This document shows positions 1-11,598 of a DNA stretch of 64,000 bases, piece by piece (within the stretch, counting starts at the first letter, position 1; each line of letters begins with the position of its first letter). The position numbers and the translations under genes are program-made. The notes under the pieces are model-generated. The model did not search any database and was not told the origin of the DNA. It saw nothing but the letters and a program-made list of their open reading frames with translations. The stretch is taken from NCBI RefSeq assembly GCF_024679245.1, contig NC_090176.1, positions 46,085,086-46,149,085 of the forward strand, in the 5' to 3' direction. The stretch is from Pseudorasbora parva. Taxonomy: Eukaryota > Chordata > Actinopteri > Cypriniformes > Gobionidae.

Positions 1-1380
1 AAAAAAAATTTATATATATCATTTTTGCTGTAGCCTATTTGGTGAGCATCAGAGATATATTTAATTTATTTTATGCACATTAACACAAGAGTGCTCAAAA
101 GCAGCTTCCCATTATTGGGTTTGGATACTGTAGAAAGACTGGTAAGATTATGATAATTTTTCTTTTTTGAACAAAAGTCAAAACTGAGATGATTGTTTAT
201 TTCTCCTCTCTGAGAACAGGCTTGGCGCCAGCATTTTCCTTTAACTGCATTGCATGGAAAAAATGAGTTTTTCCCCCCAGAGTGTTTCCCCTACCAATCA
301 CCCAGCTGTTTCAAACATCTCCCAGCACCCTAGTACTCCAAAATAACACCCGCCCTGAGCCACAGACTAGCGCAGCATAGCCTTGTATAAACTACTCAGC
401 AGGTTAAAACTTCAACCGTGTCGTCTCAGATGAGCCGAACGGATCTCATGTTTTATCTGCACCTCAAAAACACCTCATGACTTAATACTGGCATCAGAGG
501 AGCTGTCATTAGAGTCTGGCATCTTAATGTGGAACCAGACACACCTCTTTCTTGAAAAAGGAATCGCTTTCTATTTCGGCATGCTTTTTATCACCTGTTC
601 GCAGACTTGGGTGATATCACAACATGAGCAGCTTGCATCTATCCCTAATCATCAGCCATAAAAATAGCAGGATCTGTGAACACATGCTTAAGAGTTCTAG
701 AAGTTGTTCAAAGCACACACAAAAAAAAATTCACAACAAGCACCTCAATAAAACGTCCCTACCTGCCTTAGTGCACACTGTAAGTGTCCAAGAAGAAAGT
801 TTGGAAAAGACTCTGTGTTTTCTTGCTCTTGAGCCCCAGCAGCTCAACATTAGTGAGCTGTGGGAGTAGTTTTGGATCAGAAAGCTCTCTCCTCTTTCTC
901 CACCTCCTGTTCTAACTCCGATTGAGCTGTTCTGCTAAAGATGACACGAGTCTTTCCTTCTGGTTGGATGTACAACACCCCTAGTGAGGTGGGCGTGAAT
1001 TTATCCTCGCCCAGCTGTGTGTCTGGTGTCTACTAGAGTGACATCACTGGGCTTTTTTTCTTCGGATAGGCTTGTTATACTTCACCAACTCCCTGGCTCT
1101 GTTCCAAAACGTGTGAGATGCCTACATAGGCAACATTTAAAAGGCACCATACAGTATGAATGACTCAAAGATTTTTCCAACAGATACTTGTGCTGGCCAC
1201 GTTCTACAGCAGCATGCATATTTTCCAGCAAAGGAAATCCCATAATGAAAAAAAAAACCTTGCCAAGCAAAAGCGCAAGAAATGTAGATTATAAATATAC
1301 CTATAATTACCTATCAATTAGAATTAGTGCTGTCAATCAACAACAACAACAAATTGCACCTAACGTTAAAGGTTTAAAAA
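1..1380. other. intronic sequence, no gene seen
   Basis: Non-repetitive AT-rich sequence inside the presumed large tensin-1 intron after exon w14. Open frames here are short and lack any recognisable domain. I see no tensin block, RNA gene or complete transposon. Confidence 0.5.
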
Positions 1381-1385
<5 letters not shown>

Positions 1386-1460
<75 letters not shown>

Positions 1461-1478
1461 GATATATATATATATATA
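1386..1478. repeat. (TA)n microsatellite
   Basis: A near-perfect TA run to about 1455, then a short interruption and a second TA run to 1478. It is preceded by an A-run. The Tyr-Ile open frame read through it is an artefact. Confidence 0.95.
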
Positions 1479-1479
1479 T

Positions 1480-3035
1480 CACATTGTAATAATTTCACAG
1501 TTAATCTATCCGATCCAAATTAATGTACAAACTACGTAAAGACAGTATATTTTAAATATTTGATCCATCAGGTAGGACATATACAGATATTGGATAAATT
1601 AACTAAATAAATATAGATTCATCTTCAGTAAAGCTACAAAAGTTATTCAGTCAAAGGCAATAGAGTGTTTTCTTTTCTTTTGGTCTTTTGTCCTTTGATT
1701 GACATTAATGACAGACATCACAGCAGCAACAGGTCTAAAAGGATACTGTCACTTTAATATCTGAAGCACATGACGCAGATCTGACACATATCCCATGGCC
1801 TCACAACTCTTTATTTAACTCGTTTAAGACTGTGCTTATGTATAAATATATTTATCAATAAATAATATGTATTATTAATAGCAGTTGAAAGAATGATAGC
1901 ATGGTCATAAACTGTTACACAGCCAAAGAATGATGGGGAAAAGAAACAGATGCTGTGCTTATTAAATAAACTGAGTTAACACATTCATTTTGTCAGCCCT
2001 AATAATAATGGGAGAAAAAAACCAATATAATTAACTGTACTTTTAGAAAATAGACTATGATCCATTAAATTACAAATAAATAGTTACATTTTAATTAGAA
2101 TGGATTCTAAAATATTAGACTAGTTTATTTTAGACTATATTAAAAAGTTCAATATAATTTTTTTTTATTACAAATTCATTCAATGCCATGAATTAAAAAA
2201 ATATGTGTGATGTTATCTTTGCAAGATGCTAAATTCTAACAACTGTAACCTCAACTGTATAATGTACAGTTAACCATCTTATGAGGTTCCTGCCATTATG
2301 ACGAGGTCTAGAAGAAGGGTGACCCATTTTGGATCACTTAAACCTGGACAAATTGAGTGCCATTCGGAGCTGGTCAACAAAGCTCATAGACTCAACAGCT
2401 CGTGTCACAGCAAATGAACTTTCTAACTAATGTAAATCAGTATATAGTAGTCCATTTTTCTCAAAATCTTTCTCACAAAAATGGCATAATCTGTCCTGCA
2501 GCAGAGTAATAAACAGGTGGTCACTTCACTTAGAGGACAATGGTCTATGTAGGCAGAGTCCCTCACAAACAGACAGTCAAGGGCTCTCGCTAGACCAAAT
2601 TCAATAGCTTATATCCATAAATATGTAGCTCTGTTCCAAAAACGACTCCGCTGCTTTGCTGTTGTTGATATTGTTTATGAAAGCAGTAAGCTACTGTAAT
2701 GCATTATAATGATATTGCTACAGTTCTACCACAGTTCTGTGCCATGCCTAGAACACCCCTTACCTGTTTTGGCTTGAACATAATGATTCAGTGGTACTAC
2801 TTTTTGCCAGAATGGAAAACTGGCATATAATGTTTACATTGTTTACGAAGCCTTACCTTGTTAAGCTTTACAAGCACTGGCAGCTAGGGGGCTTTGAATG
2901 TGTGTGTCGTTTTTATAGTGTTTCCCAATAGGCAGTAGGCCTACCTGATATCACATTACTATACATTTCTTTGAATAGTCAATGGCTGATGCACCGCCAT
3001 TAAAGGTGTTGTAAGGTGGTTGCTTTAAGGAGAAT
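1480..3035. other. intronic sequence, nothing identified
   Basis: AT-rich single-copy-looking DNA. No coding block, RNA gene or delimited repeat is recognised. Confidence 0.4.
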
Positions 3036-3036
3036 G

Positions 3037-3038
<2 letters not shown>

Positions 3039-3104
<66 letters not shown>

Positions 3105-3116
3105 ATATATATATAT
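3039..3116. repeat. (CA)n then (TA)n microsatellite
   Basis: About 30 CA units with one AA interruption, followed by six TA units. Confidence 0.95.
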
Positions 3117-3119
3117 GTT

Positions 3120-4685
3120 TATATATAAATTCCTAACTGGTGGTGCTGGTAATGGTGGAAGGCATGGCAAAAACAACAACAAAGTGTGTTTGTAAAAATC
3201 CCATTAACATACACACCCACACACATTTTTCCAGAATGAACTCTTGCCACTTGGAGATGGAAAAGACGCTGCACTGGGAGATGTTTTTGTAAATGCAGTC
3301 TCAGTATGTTAATCAATCAATCAATAGACTTGAGACTTAATAGACTTAAGTAAAAAATAGATGAATAAAAATAGACTTACAAGCATGACATCATGGCTCA
3401 TGTTTCATGATGGGCAGAAAACGCGGACATCTTTTGTGATGGATGATTCAAGTACCAAAGCATGGACTGTTTACTTGGAGTAATTAAAGGACAGGTAAAG
3501 TTTCAGAAATGCCAAGGTCTCTTTAAAAATTAGTGTGATAAACATGTTAAATCACCAGGAGTTTAGGAACTTTTCCTTGTTTAAGCTGTTCATTAATCGT
3601 CTACATTAATGATTTCATTTTTTCTCTAAATGTGCTTAGAAAAGGATCAATAGTTCCTTGTACTTTGTTGCTTTGTGAATGATAGTCTGAGCCTTTCAAG
3701 GACATGGAATGAGATTAAACCAAGAGGAAAGAGAAAAAAAGGTCAGCGGAAGGACTGTACAAACTTTACATGGTGCGTCTGCAGGATATGAACATATATG
3801 TTTGTCTAAGTCGGTCAGAAACAGACTTCCAGTCAGCAAACAGAAATCCGGACAATGTGACACGACTGATATCCATGTAATGACAAACACCCACTGTTGT
3901 GAATCTAAACAGCCGATGTGATCATCACTTTAACACCTGCTGCCAATACACTCCCACAACTGAATCATGCCTTGTGAACCAATGTGGTTTAGATCACCAC
4001 AGCTGTCTAATTCATCTGAGCTCATCTGCATTTATATGCTGTTTTTCCTAAACGATGGCTATGTTTGAACAATTTTAGTACTTAGAGCTTGTCAGTGATT
4101 GCTTTAGCACATGAAGGATAGGACATCAAACCTGAAAAACCTTCATAGTTTTTTGTATCGTGCCAATAAAGCTGCATGAATGTGATTCAGGCTTTGATGA
4201 AGTGTGCGGTCACTGTAACGCTGGTCAAGTGTTAGTCTGAAAACACTGCGTAAGCACTTGAGAAGACGACAAAGTGCTGTGTTTGACTCCACAGGCACTC
4301 ATCACAAGAGCTCTCTGGTAATGGATCCTGTATAAGGTAAGTGCAGGACATTAAATATGCATTAAAAATGCTTTTGATGGTCCTCTTATATAAAGGCAGA
4401 GACGAAAAAAGCACAGAGAAAAGAAACTTCACCACATCTACTCTAACTAAATTCTCATAAGCAGTTACCACTCTTTGTTCAGACAGTCAGCAAATAAATC
4501 TGATTATCTGCCTCAAATCATTTTAGTTCTTTGCAACCTGAAAAGCAAAAAGCTGCATTTTATACAATCCTGTTCCAAAACACACCCATTTGTGGTTTGA
4601 AAGGCGACTGAAATCTGATTTTTGAGGCCAATATCTCCTATGTCGATTTTATCTCAAACGATGTACAACAGAAAAGCATTAACAA
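3120..4685. other. intronic sequence, nothing identified
   Basis: Contains short open frames only. No motif, terminal repeat or RNA gene was recognised. Confidence 0.4.
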
Positions 4686-4689
4686 TTTG

Positions 4690-4985
4690 TGCCGTAATTT
4701 TGCAAGTAATTTCATTACTGACTCACAAAAAGAGTCAGTCTTCAGAATTGAAATCAGAATTCAATGAAATCTTGTTTCTGCCATGGAAAAACCTTTTATC
4801 TCACATTTCTGACTTTTTTCCCCCTCGCAACTTCAAGTTTATATCTCACAATTGTAAGAAAAAAAAAACGTATAATTCTAAGTTTATAAGACTTTATCTT
4901 ATCATTTATATCTTAGGGATCTAAACTCACAATTGTGAGTAATAATGTCTGAATTGTGAGCTAAAAAGTCACAATCCTTCCATAG
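4690..4985. repeat. degenerate tandem 'CTCACAATT' repeat
   Basis: Repeated variants of TCTCACAATTNTGA and AAGTTTATATCTC in both orientations. This resembles a common cyprinid dispersed tandem sequence built on a palindromic CACAATTGTGAG core (see 4928-4939). Confidence 0.5.
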
Positions 4986-4989
4986 AATT

Positions 4990-5660
4990 GGATGCAGTCT
5001 GAACAAATCCTTAAAGGGCTGTTTAGAGAATACTTAACCGAGATGATATTTTGGGAATATTTTCCCTGTTTTGAATGTGTACACCTGCTCAATCCCAGTC
5101 TGAGAAAGACTGTGCTTTTTCTGTACTGAAGCCGGTCATTGTGCACGCAGCTCTCCACGTGACTCCAGCACGAGGCCATTGATGGGTAACGTTTCGTTAC
5201 CGCTTACGTTGCCTTAAGGAAAAGCAATCAAGTCCTGCTCAAAGCGCTGGGAACAGATTGGGCGAAACGAGGGCGGCTCTTTGATAGGCATGTAGCGACT
5301 GGCTGTGGTTGGGAACTGGGCTGGGCTATTCACTCCACACACTTACGCACACAGACCGCACACACCAGCTCCTCATCACACACTTCATCATTAGTCCTCA
5401 GAGAGCTCTGGAGAACCAAAACAATGAATTACTGAATTAAAACGAAATGAGGTGAATGAGGAAAATCAGAAGGATTTGTTTAGTCCCGTTTCTATGAGAA
5501 CATCTCATGTATCATTGGCTTTATCTTTAGTTATCTCAAAGCATGTGGCTAGAGTACAGATCCTTTACAGAAATTGATGACAATTCATTAAGAGTTTAAG
5601 GGATAATTAGTAAAGCTGCCACAGAAAACTAAAAATGTGCATTCGGAAACTTCACAGTAA
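4990..5660. other. intronic sequence, nothing identified
   Basis: Includes a mildly GC-rich stretch at 5180-5420 without a recognised gene or terminal repeat. Confidence 0.35.
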
Positions 5661-5664
5661 ACAC

Positions 5665-6179
5665 AAACAGCAGCTAATAATTAGCAGTAATAACATTTGC
5701 AGTCAGATTCCAGATCACAAAGTCTCAATTTAGTTTTTTGGGGTCTATTAGAATAGGTTTTCATGCCTGAATTTTCAAACATTTTAAATTGGTTTTCACA
5801 TTGTTGCAGCACCTCTCTTCCCAGTCTGTAAGTAGCTCTCTGAGTAATCTCTATGAAGCACCTCCTTCCAAAAAGCACAGTGGGCTCTGATTGGTCGGCT
5901 AGACCAATAGCCAGACACTACTAACACAACTCAATCAAGTCTTGCCCTTTTTTTGCATATGCTTTAAGTGGTAATTATTTAAATGAGGGATTTTGGTCAC
6001 AAGTATAAAACTCAAGTATACAGATTAAGGCATTTCAGGAAGTTCAAAAACTGATACAGAAAATAACTCTCTTTGGAGTGACTTTGTGCTTTGTAACTGC
6101 AGAAATGTTTCATGCTCAAACAGCAACATTCCACACTAAAGAAAATTGAAAATAAAAAAGCATAATGGGACCCCTTTAA
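5665..6179. mobile_element. TTAA-type MITE (GGGACCCCTTTAA family), copy 1
   Basis: The right end reads GCATAATGGGACCCCTTTAA. The internal blocks (GTTGCAGCACCTCTCTTCCC, GCTCTGATTGGTCGGCT, CACACTAAAGAA) recur at 29252-29730, whose left end is TTAAAGGGGACCTATTATG. The two copies together define a non-autonomous element with inverted ends inside TTAA. The left end here is degraded. Confidence 0.65.
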
Positions 6180-6606
6180 AGGGAGAGTTCACACTTGGTT
6201 TGTTTAGTCCTGGTCCGCTTAGCGTTCACAGTGGCATTTAAACATCGAACCTAAAGGAATCATAAGAATATGTTCACAACCTGATTGGTTGGCTTTTATT
6301 AGGTATATTTCGCAACGGAACTTACCAAACTTCCAAAACAATGCTGTGTGCTGGACTAAATGCACTTGTTGTATGTGCTACATGTTATGGAATTTTGAGC
6401 TTATACAATGCATAAATGAGTCAAGTTTTTTAGGAACCCCAGTCACACACAAAGATTTGCTGCGAGGAGACGTGGTTCTGATGCCTGTACCGATGGGAAA
6501 ATTCGCAACTATGACGAGAACAAACAGGTATGCTTGAGCGTTTTGTCCTTTTTAGGGTCGCAGCTTGTGACATCATGCCCCTTTTTTAGTTTGTTTATAG
6601 TCAAAT

Positions 6607-6770
<164 letters not shown>

Positions 6771-6797
6771 TTTTACTACTGGTTGCAGGACACTATT

Positions 6798-7328
6798 AGC
6801 CTGACAAGCCAGACCCACATCAAGATGTTTGGTCTGGACACTCACCATAGACAGGGCTCAATCTGAGGGGCGGATAAACGGCTGTCTTTCAAACTCCCTC
6901 TGCACACGATAGGATAGCGCTACCACCAACCAGAGCAACGAAGGTGAAACAGCTTGTTGATAGATTAAACATACGTTTAAACATACTATGCCGTATCCGG
7001 TCGATAAAACATATCTTCCCTTTATAAGAATGACTTCAGTGCCATTCTTTGTCCTTTTCTCAGAGAAAAGTTTAACTCCAAGTCTTCCAGAGTCACGGTC
7101 AAAGCGGATTCGAAAGACCGCCGTTCGCCAGTTTCTGTTTACTAGAAGCACTCAAACGCAACTCGCCCGTCATCATTATGTTAAGCCCCGCCCACCGACT
7201 CTATACACGATGTGATTGGCCAGGAAGAGTTAGGCGATTACAGCTCAGAAGGGTATTGAGAGTTGCTAGACGACACTCGCGGGCAGATTAGATTTTCTGC
7301 CGCTAGGGTGCGTCTAGAATTCTAGGCT
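6798..7328 (-). mobile_element. 11-bp-TSD element with RecQ-like fragment, copy A
   Basis: This 531-bp unit is flanked by AGGACACTATT (6787-6797) and AGGACACTATA (7329-7339), an 11-bp target duplication with one mismatch. Its ends are imperfect inverted repeats beginning AGCCT (AGCCTGACAAGCCAGACCCA at one end; the complement of the other begins AGCCTAGAATTCTAGACGCA). On the minus strand it matches copy B at 45211-45725 along its whole length. Its helicase-like frame is broken here. Confidence 0.75.
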
Positions 7329-7954
7329 AGGACACTATAGTTCATGTAAGCGAGGATAGCAAAATAAAGTAAACTGTGACACATTATACCCCAAAATTCG
7401 ACAGTGACTACCAGTACAATTGATAACAATTTACCAAAATGATTCAGACACTTTAACCTAACCATGTTTTGCTTAAAAAAAAAAAATCTTCAGTTGCTAA
7501 TGCGACCTTTTACACGACATACTGAATAAAATGAAGCATTGCTTAGTCATTGGCTGACCTAAACTAGTATTCTCTAATTGTGTCCTTAAAGTTAACAGCT
7601 GGCAGCTGATTGGTTGATTATAATCCATTACATACCTTTCTATCAAAGTTATCTGACATTATCGAGATGGATTTGTTCTGACACAGTTTAACTCTGAGCT
7701 CTTTTCATATTTCATTACCATTTTCTAAACTGATGATAAACTGAAAAATGTCTGAATACATTTTAGTTTGTTTACATCGAACTGCACCAGAGTTTGTTTG
7801 GAAGCGTATCGAGACCCATCTTTTCAGCAGTCTCGGTTTGCTTCAGTGCGCACCAGGGTTCGGATGGCAGCCTTCACACTTATACAAATGATAATGAACC
7901 ACACTAAGCCTTCGAGTTGCTTTTAATCGAACCAAACATGCCAAGTGTGAACAC

Positions 7955-8870
7955 ATCCTAAAATGATCTGAATACATTTAACAGGACCAAGATTGATCTT
8001 CTAAATGATTCCAGGCAAATCGAGCAGCCTATCTGCCATGAACTGTATATGGAGGTTATGTCGTAATGTCGTCAGTTATCTCCTTGTGGAAACATGGTTC
8101 TATTAAAAGTTTACATATAGATCCCCAACCAGGTATCTGACAAACCAGTAACTACATGAGGAAACCCCAAAAGGTTTCTCAATCAGCGTTAATAGAAGAC
8201 GGGGGGCACATAACTGGACTCTCAGTCTCGTAAATATCAACACCACCGCCATCTGTCACAGGTCACTGACAGCTATTTAGGGGGAATATCTGACCCGTAC
8301 CGAGCTATGTGCGTAGGCCTCTGGAATGCAGGAGAGAAACAAGACAATCGTGTCTTGTAAAGTGGAGGGGAGAGGAGAGGAGGCAGAGTGTTGATCGGCC
8401 GGTAAACGTGTCCTCCTGCTCTTCACCAGAGAGCATTGCTCCTCTCCACAGTAGTTAAATCTGAAGACAAACACAGGCGACGAGAGGGGTCTGGACAGCA
8501 GCTGCAGGCGTGCCGTGGGTGTGAAGGCAAAGGTCGAAGGTGAAATGTTATGATTGGCTAAATGTGAATCCTCCTGAAGGCCCCGAACACAGCCTGACAA
8601 AACATCATACAGCAGACACGCTGAACAACTGAGCCTCTGTTCGTAAAACTGGAGGAATATTCTGGGCATGATGTGCACACAGGCCTTTCATAAGGTCTGA
8701 CATTTGCTATTGCGCAATGAGTTTGGAGTCAAAGCAGTTTAATTCCACAGATCTAAAGGGACAAATCTAAAGTCCGTTTACATAATAAAGATACATTTTG
8801 TGTCTATACAGCAGACTGATCTGCTCAGAGATCTGGGATGATACATGCACACGTCTCATGACAGCGGGGT
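7955..8870. other. intronic sequence, nothing identified
   Basis: A 133-codon open frame on the minus strand (8277-8678) has no recognisable domain, and its codon make-up is unconvincing. No RNA gene or transposon ends were seen. Confidence 0.4.
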
Positions 8871-8873
8871 CCA

Positions 8874-10084
8874 GGTACGTTTACCTGCACTTTTTGGGTG
8901 AAACGTCCACCGGAGGTGCTAAGTGGTAATATTTTTTCTCCATTCACAGACTGATCTCATGAAACGCCGTATATATAACACGCCAATTCGTATGTCATTT
9001 TGGCGTGCTATCAAGACGCATAATCGCTTTTTAGCGTGTTTATCAACGTCTTTACATTCTATCCCCCTACACTGCCCCTACCCCTAAACCTACCCAACAC
9101 ACACACACAGCCCCTAAACCTACCCATCACACACACACAGCCCCTAAACCTACCCATCACACACACACAGCCCCTAAACCTACCCATCACAAGAAACATT
9201 CTGCATTTTTACATTTTCAAAAAAACATAATTTAGTATGTTTATAAATCCATTTACCTTGTGGACACACACACATATTCAGATACATTTTGAACGAGTAA
9301 CTCAAACTCTTCCCTAAACCTAGCCATTTGTGTATTATAAAAAACAGGATATAACAGGCAGATACGACTGCATACATAATTTATTCAGAAAGTACAAATA
9401 TTCCAAGTGTTCCGAGGCCAAACAATTGATTTGTGTGAAGAAAATCCCCAAAAGCGATCAGTAACGTCGAATCCATCCGCCAAAGATTAATAATATATTT
9501 CAGATATTGCCGCCGGAAGAAATGTCAGGTCAGCTTTGACAGCATTGGCTGTCGTGTGTCTCGTGACCAATTGCGTCATTAAGTCAGCTTCGATTGTAAA
9601 ATGCCATTGGCTCTTGAGTGTCTCGTGACCGATCGCATCATTCAACTTGTGTGTATCATTTGAATCAGACATATAAATGAACGAGTGCGTGTGTGTTCTG
9701 TTGGCAAAGGAGCGCGATCATCATTTCAAAGACTAAAACATTAAGATCATCTCTGTTCTTCACATGAAGATATCGTATGACTTCAGAAGACTTTGAATGC
9801 AACATGAGTTAATACTTTTATACAGTTTTTTGGTCAGTTTTTGCAATAAATAGTTGTGACTGTACATTTACTTGCCTGTTACTGTTACGTGTTTTATATT
9901 GTTGAGAGTTGGTAGGTTTAGGGTAGGAGTCGAGTTAGTTACTCCAAAATATAAAATTAGGCTATAAATATTCATTCTGTGAGATCAGTCATGATGTCAT
10001 GTTGCGCATCTGGAATGGAGAAAAAATATTACCACTTAGCGCCTCCAGTGGATGGTTTACCCCAAAAGTGCTGGTAAACCAACC
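8874..10084. mobile_element. 1.2-kb DNA transposon with ~65-bp inverted ends
   Basis: The left end (8874-8942) and the complement of the right end (10016-10084) agree closely. Both share GTTTACC, TGCACTTTT or AGCACTTTT, GGAGG-GCTAAGTGG and TAATATTTTTTCTCC, and the similarity continues weakly into GACTGATCTCA. Inside are a minisatellite of ACACACACAGCCCCTAAACC units (9070-9190) and two internal direct repeats around GTGTCTCGTGACC (9557 and 9618). No transposase frame is present, so it is non-autonomous. The flanks show no clear duplication. Confidence 0.7.
9070..9192. repeat. 30-bp minisatellite, about 4 copies
   Basis: Unit of about 30 bp containing CCCCTAAACCTACCC and a CA tract, inside the transposon at 8874-10084. 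Confidence 0.85.
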
Positions 10085-11150
10085 AGGAGGTACATAATTC
10101 GGGTGTTGCAAAAATGTAGGCAGAGTCACGTATTTCCAATGAGCCTAGGTTGCAATTAGGACGATTCTAAGGGCCCTGTTCAGTCAAATTCAGCGTTACA
10201 TTTGGATGGTCTACTTTAAGTCAGGTCAACTAATTCTCAGAGGTTAGGGTTCAGGTTAGTAGAATAAGTTGACATGTACTTGCAACGTAACTTATAGCTA
10301 GTAGAATGTCTAAAGTGGATCACTGAAATAAAGTTCTCTAGCAGAAAATGTTTCTATTGTGTTTGAGTAAATCTCACAAAGCGTTTTCAAAGTTCGTCAT
10401 TCACCCTTATATTTTGCTTAAAGAATATTAAACCTACTTCTGCTGTATTTTGATATTATTTTCAAACTGCGCAGCAGTTTTTATTATTGTAATGCAAGAA
10501 AAAAAATGCTTTTTATTACAGTAAGGTGAAAAAATAATTATACATTATCGAAAGGGTATTTGTCATGGCAGTATTTACTCCATGACTTTTAATGCATGCT
10601 TTTAAAAGATAATGATCTAATACAGATCACAATAATATTATTATAAATGAATATTGCATTGCAATGTTTACACTACGTCAACAGCGTAAGAGTCTGACAC
10701 AGGCTAGAAAAACACTGGAAATAAAGTCTCCAATTGAAAACTTTCTTTGCATCAATTCACAGAAATTCAATTTGGCCAACTGAAAAATGTAGATGTGATC
10801 AGTCACTAGAAAATTGTATTTATTTATTTTACAGTAAAATTGTTGAATAAAGTCTTTATTTTTCTTTATTTTTTCCACAAAAAAGTATTTTCTTCACTTC
10901 ATAAAAGGAAAGTTGAACCACTGAAGTTGCATGGGCTATTTTAACGATGTCTTTACTGCCTTTCTGGGGTTTGAAAGTGTTAATTAAATTGCTGTCTATG
11001 GAGGGAACAGAGAGCTCTCGGATTTCATCACAAATATCTTCATTTGTGTTCAGAAGTTTAACGAAGGTCTTATGGGTTTGGAATTTGTTGCATGCTTAAT
11101 TAGTCTAATAACCTGATGATTAGTTAAAGTAATGTGCTTGTTACGTTAAT
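10085..11150. other. intronic DNA with MITE debris
   Basis: The segment 10725-10845 resembles the hairpin MITE at 62285-62452 (shared GCATCAATTCACAGAAA and TTGGCCAACTGAAAAAT). The segment 10990-11080 resembles the right half of the TTAA MITEs (TCTTCATTTGTGTTCAGAAG). No gene was seen. Confidence 0.5.
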
Positions 11151-11153
11151 AAG

Positions 11154-11256
<103 letters not shown>

Positions 11257-11364
11257 AAGTGTTAGTACATTGTGTTTGTAATTTATTCTGATTTTTAAAA
11301 AATTACTTAAATTTAATATTAAGAAATCCCTGAAGTAAAAAATTACAGCAATAAGAATGTAATA

Positions 11365-11557
11365 AGAACGTCTCCTGATTGGCTTCATCACTCGGTCTCC
11401 TCTCCACCAATCAGCTGGTGTGTGGTGGGCGTTCTGGCGCAATATGGCTGCCGTCGCATCATCCAGTTGGATGCTGCACATTGGTGGTGGTTGAGGAGAT
11501 TCTCCCCTTCAATGTAAAGCGCTTTGAGTGCCTTGAAAAGCGCTATATAAATTGAAC

Positions 11558-11590
<33 letters not shown>
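11365..11590 (+). mobile_element. SINE/LINE 3' tail with (ATT)n end
   Basis: Contains GCAATATGGCTGCCGTCGCA, TGGATGCTGCACATTGG and AAAGCGCTATATAAATTGAA followed by ten ATT units. This is the widespread fish LINE-2/CR1-type 3' tail also borrowed by SINEs. Only the 3' part is present, as expected for 5'-truncated retroposition. Confidence 0.65.

Positions 11591-11591
<1 letters not shown>

Positions 11592-11598
<7 letters not shown>

Noticed and set aside
1188..1523. Tyr-Ile repeat 'proteins' over the (TA)n arrays (also at 6534, 11146, 54714, 58906, 60701)
   Set aside because: Pure microsatellite translation.
6988..7215. Plus-strand frame MPYPVDKTYLPF in copy A of the helicase-bearing element
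   Set aside because: Antisense of the RecQ-like frame seen in copy B; not a separate gene.
8277..8678. 133-codon minus-strand frame
   Set aside because: No domain, no splice or promoter context, and no resemblance to any family I recognise.
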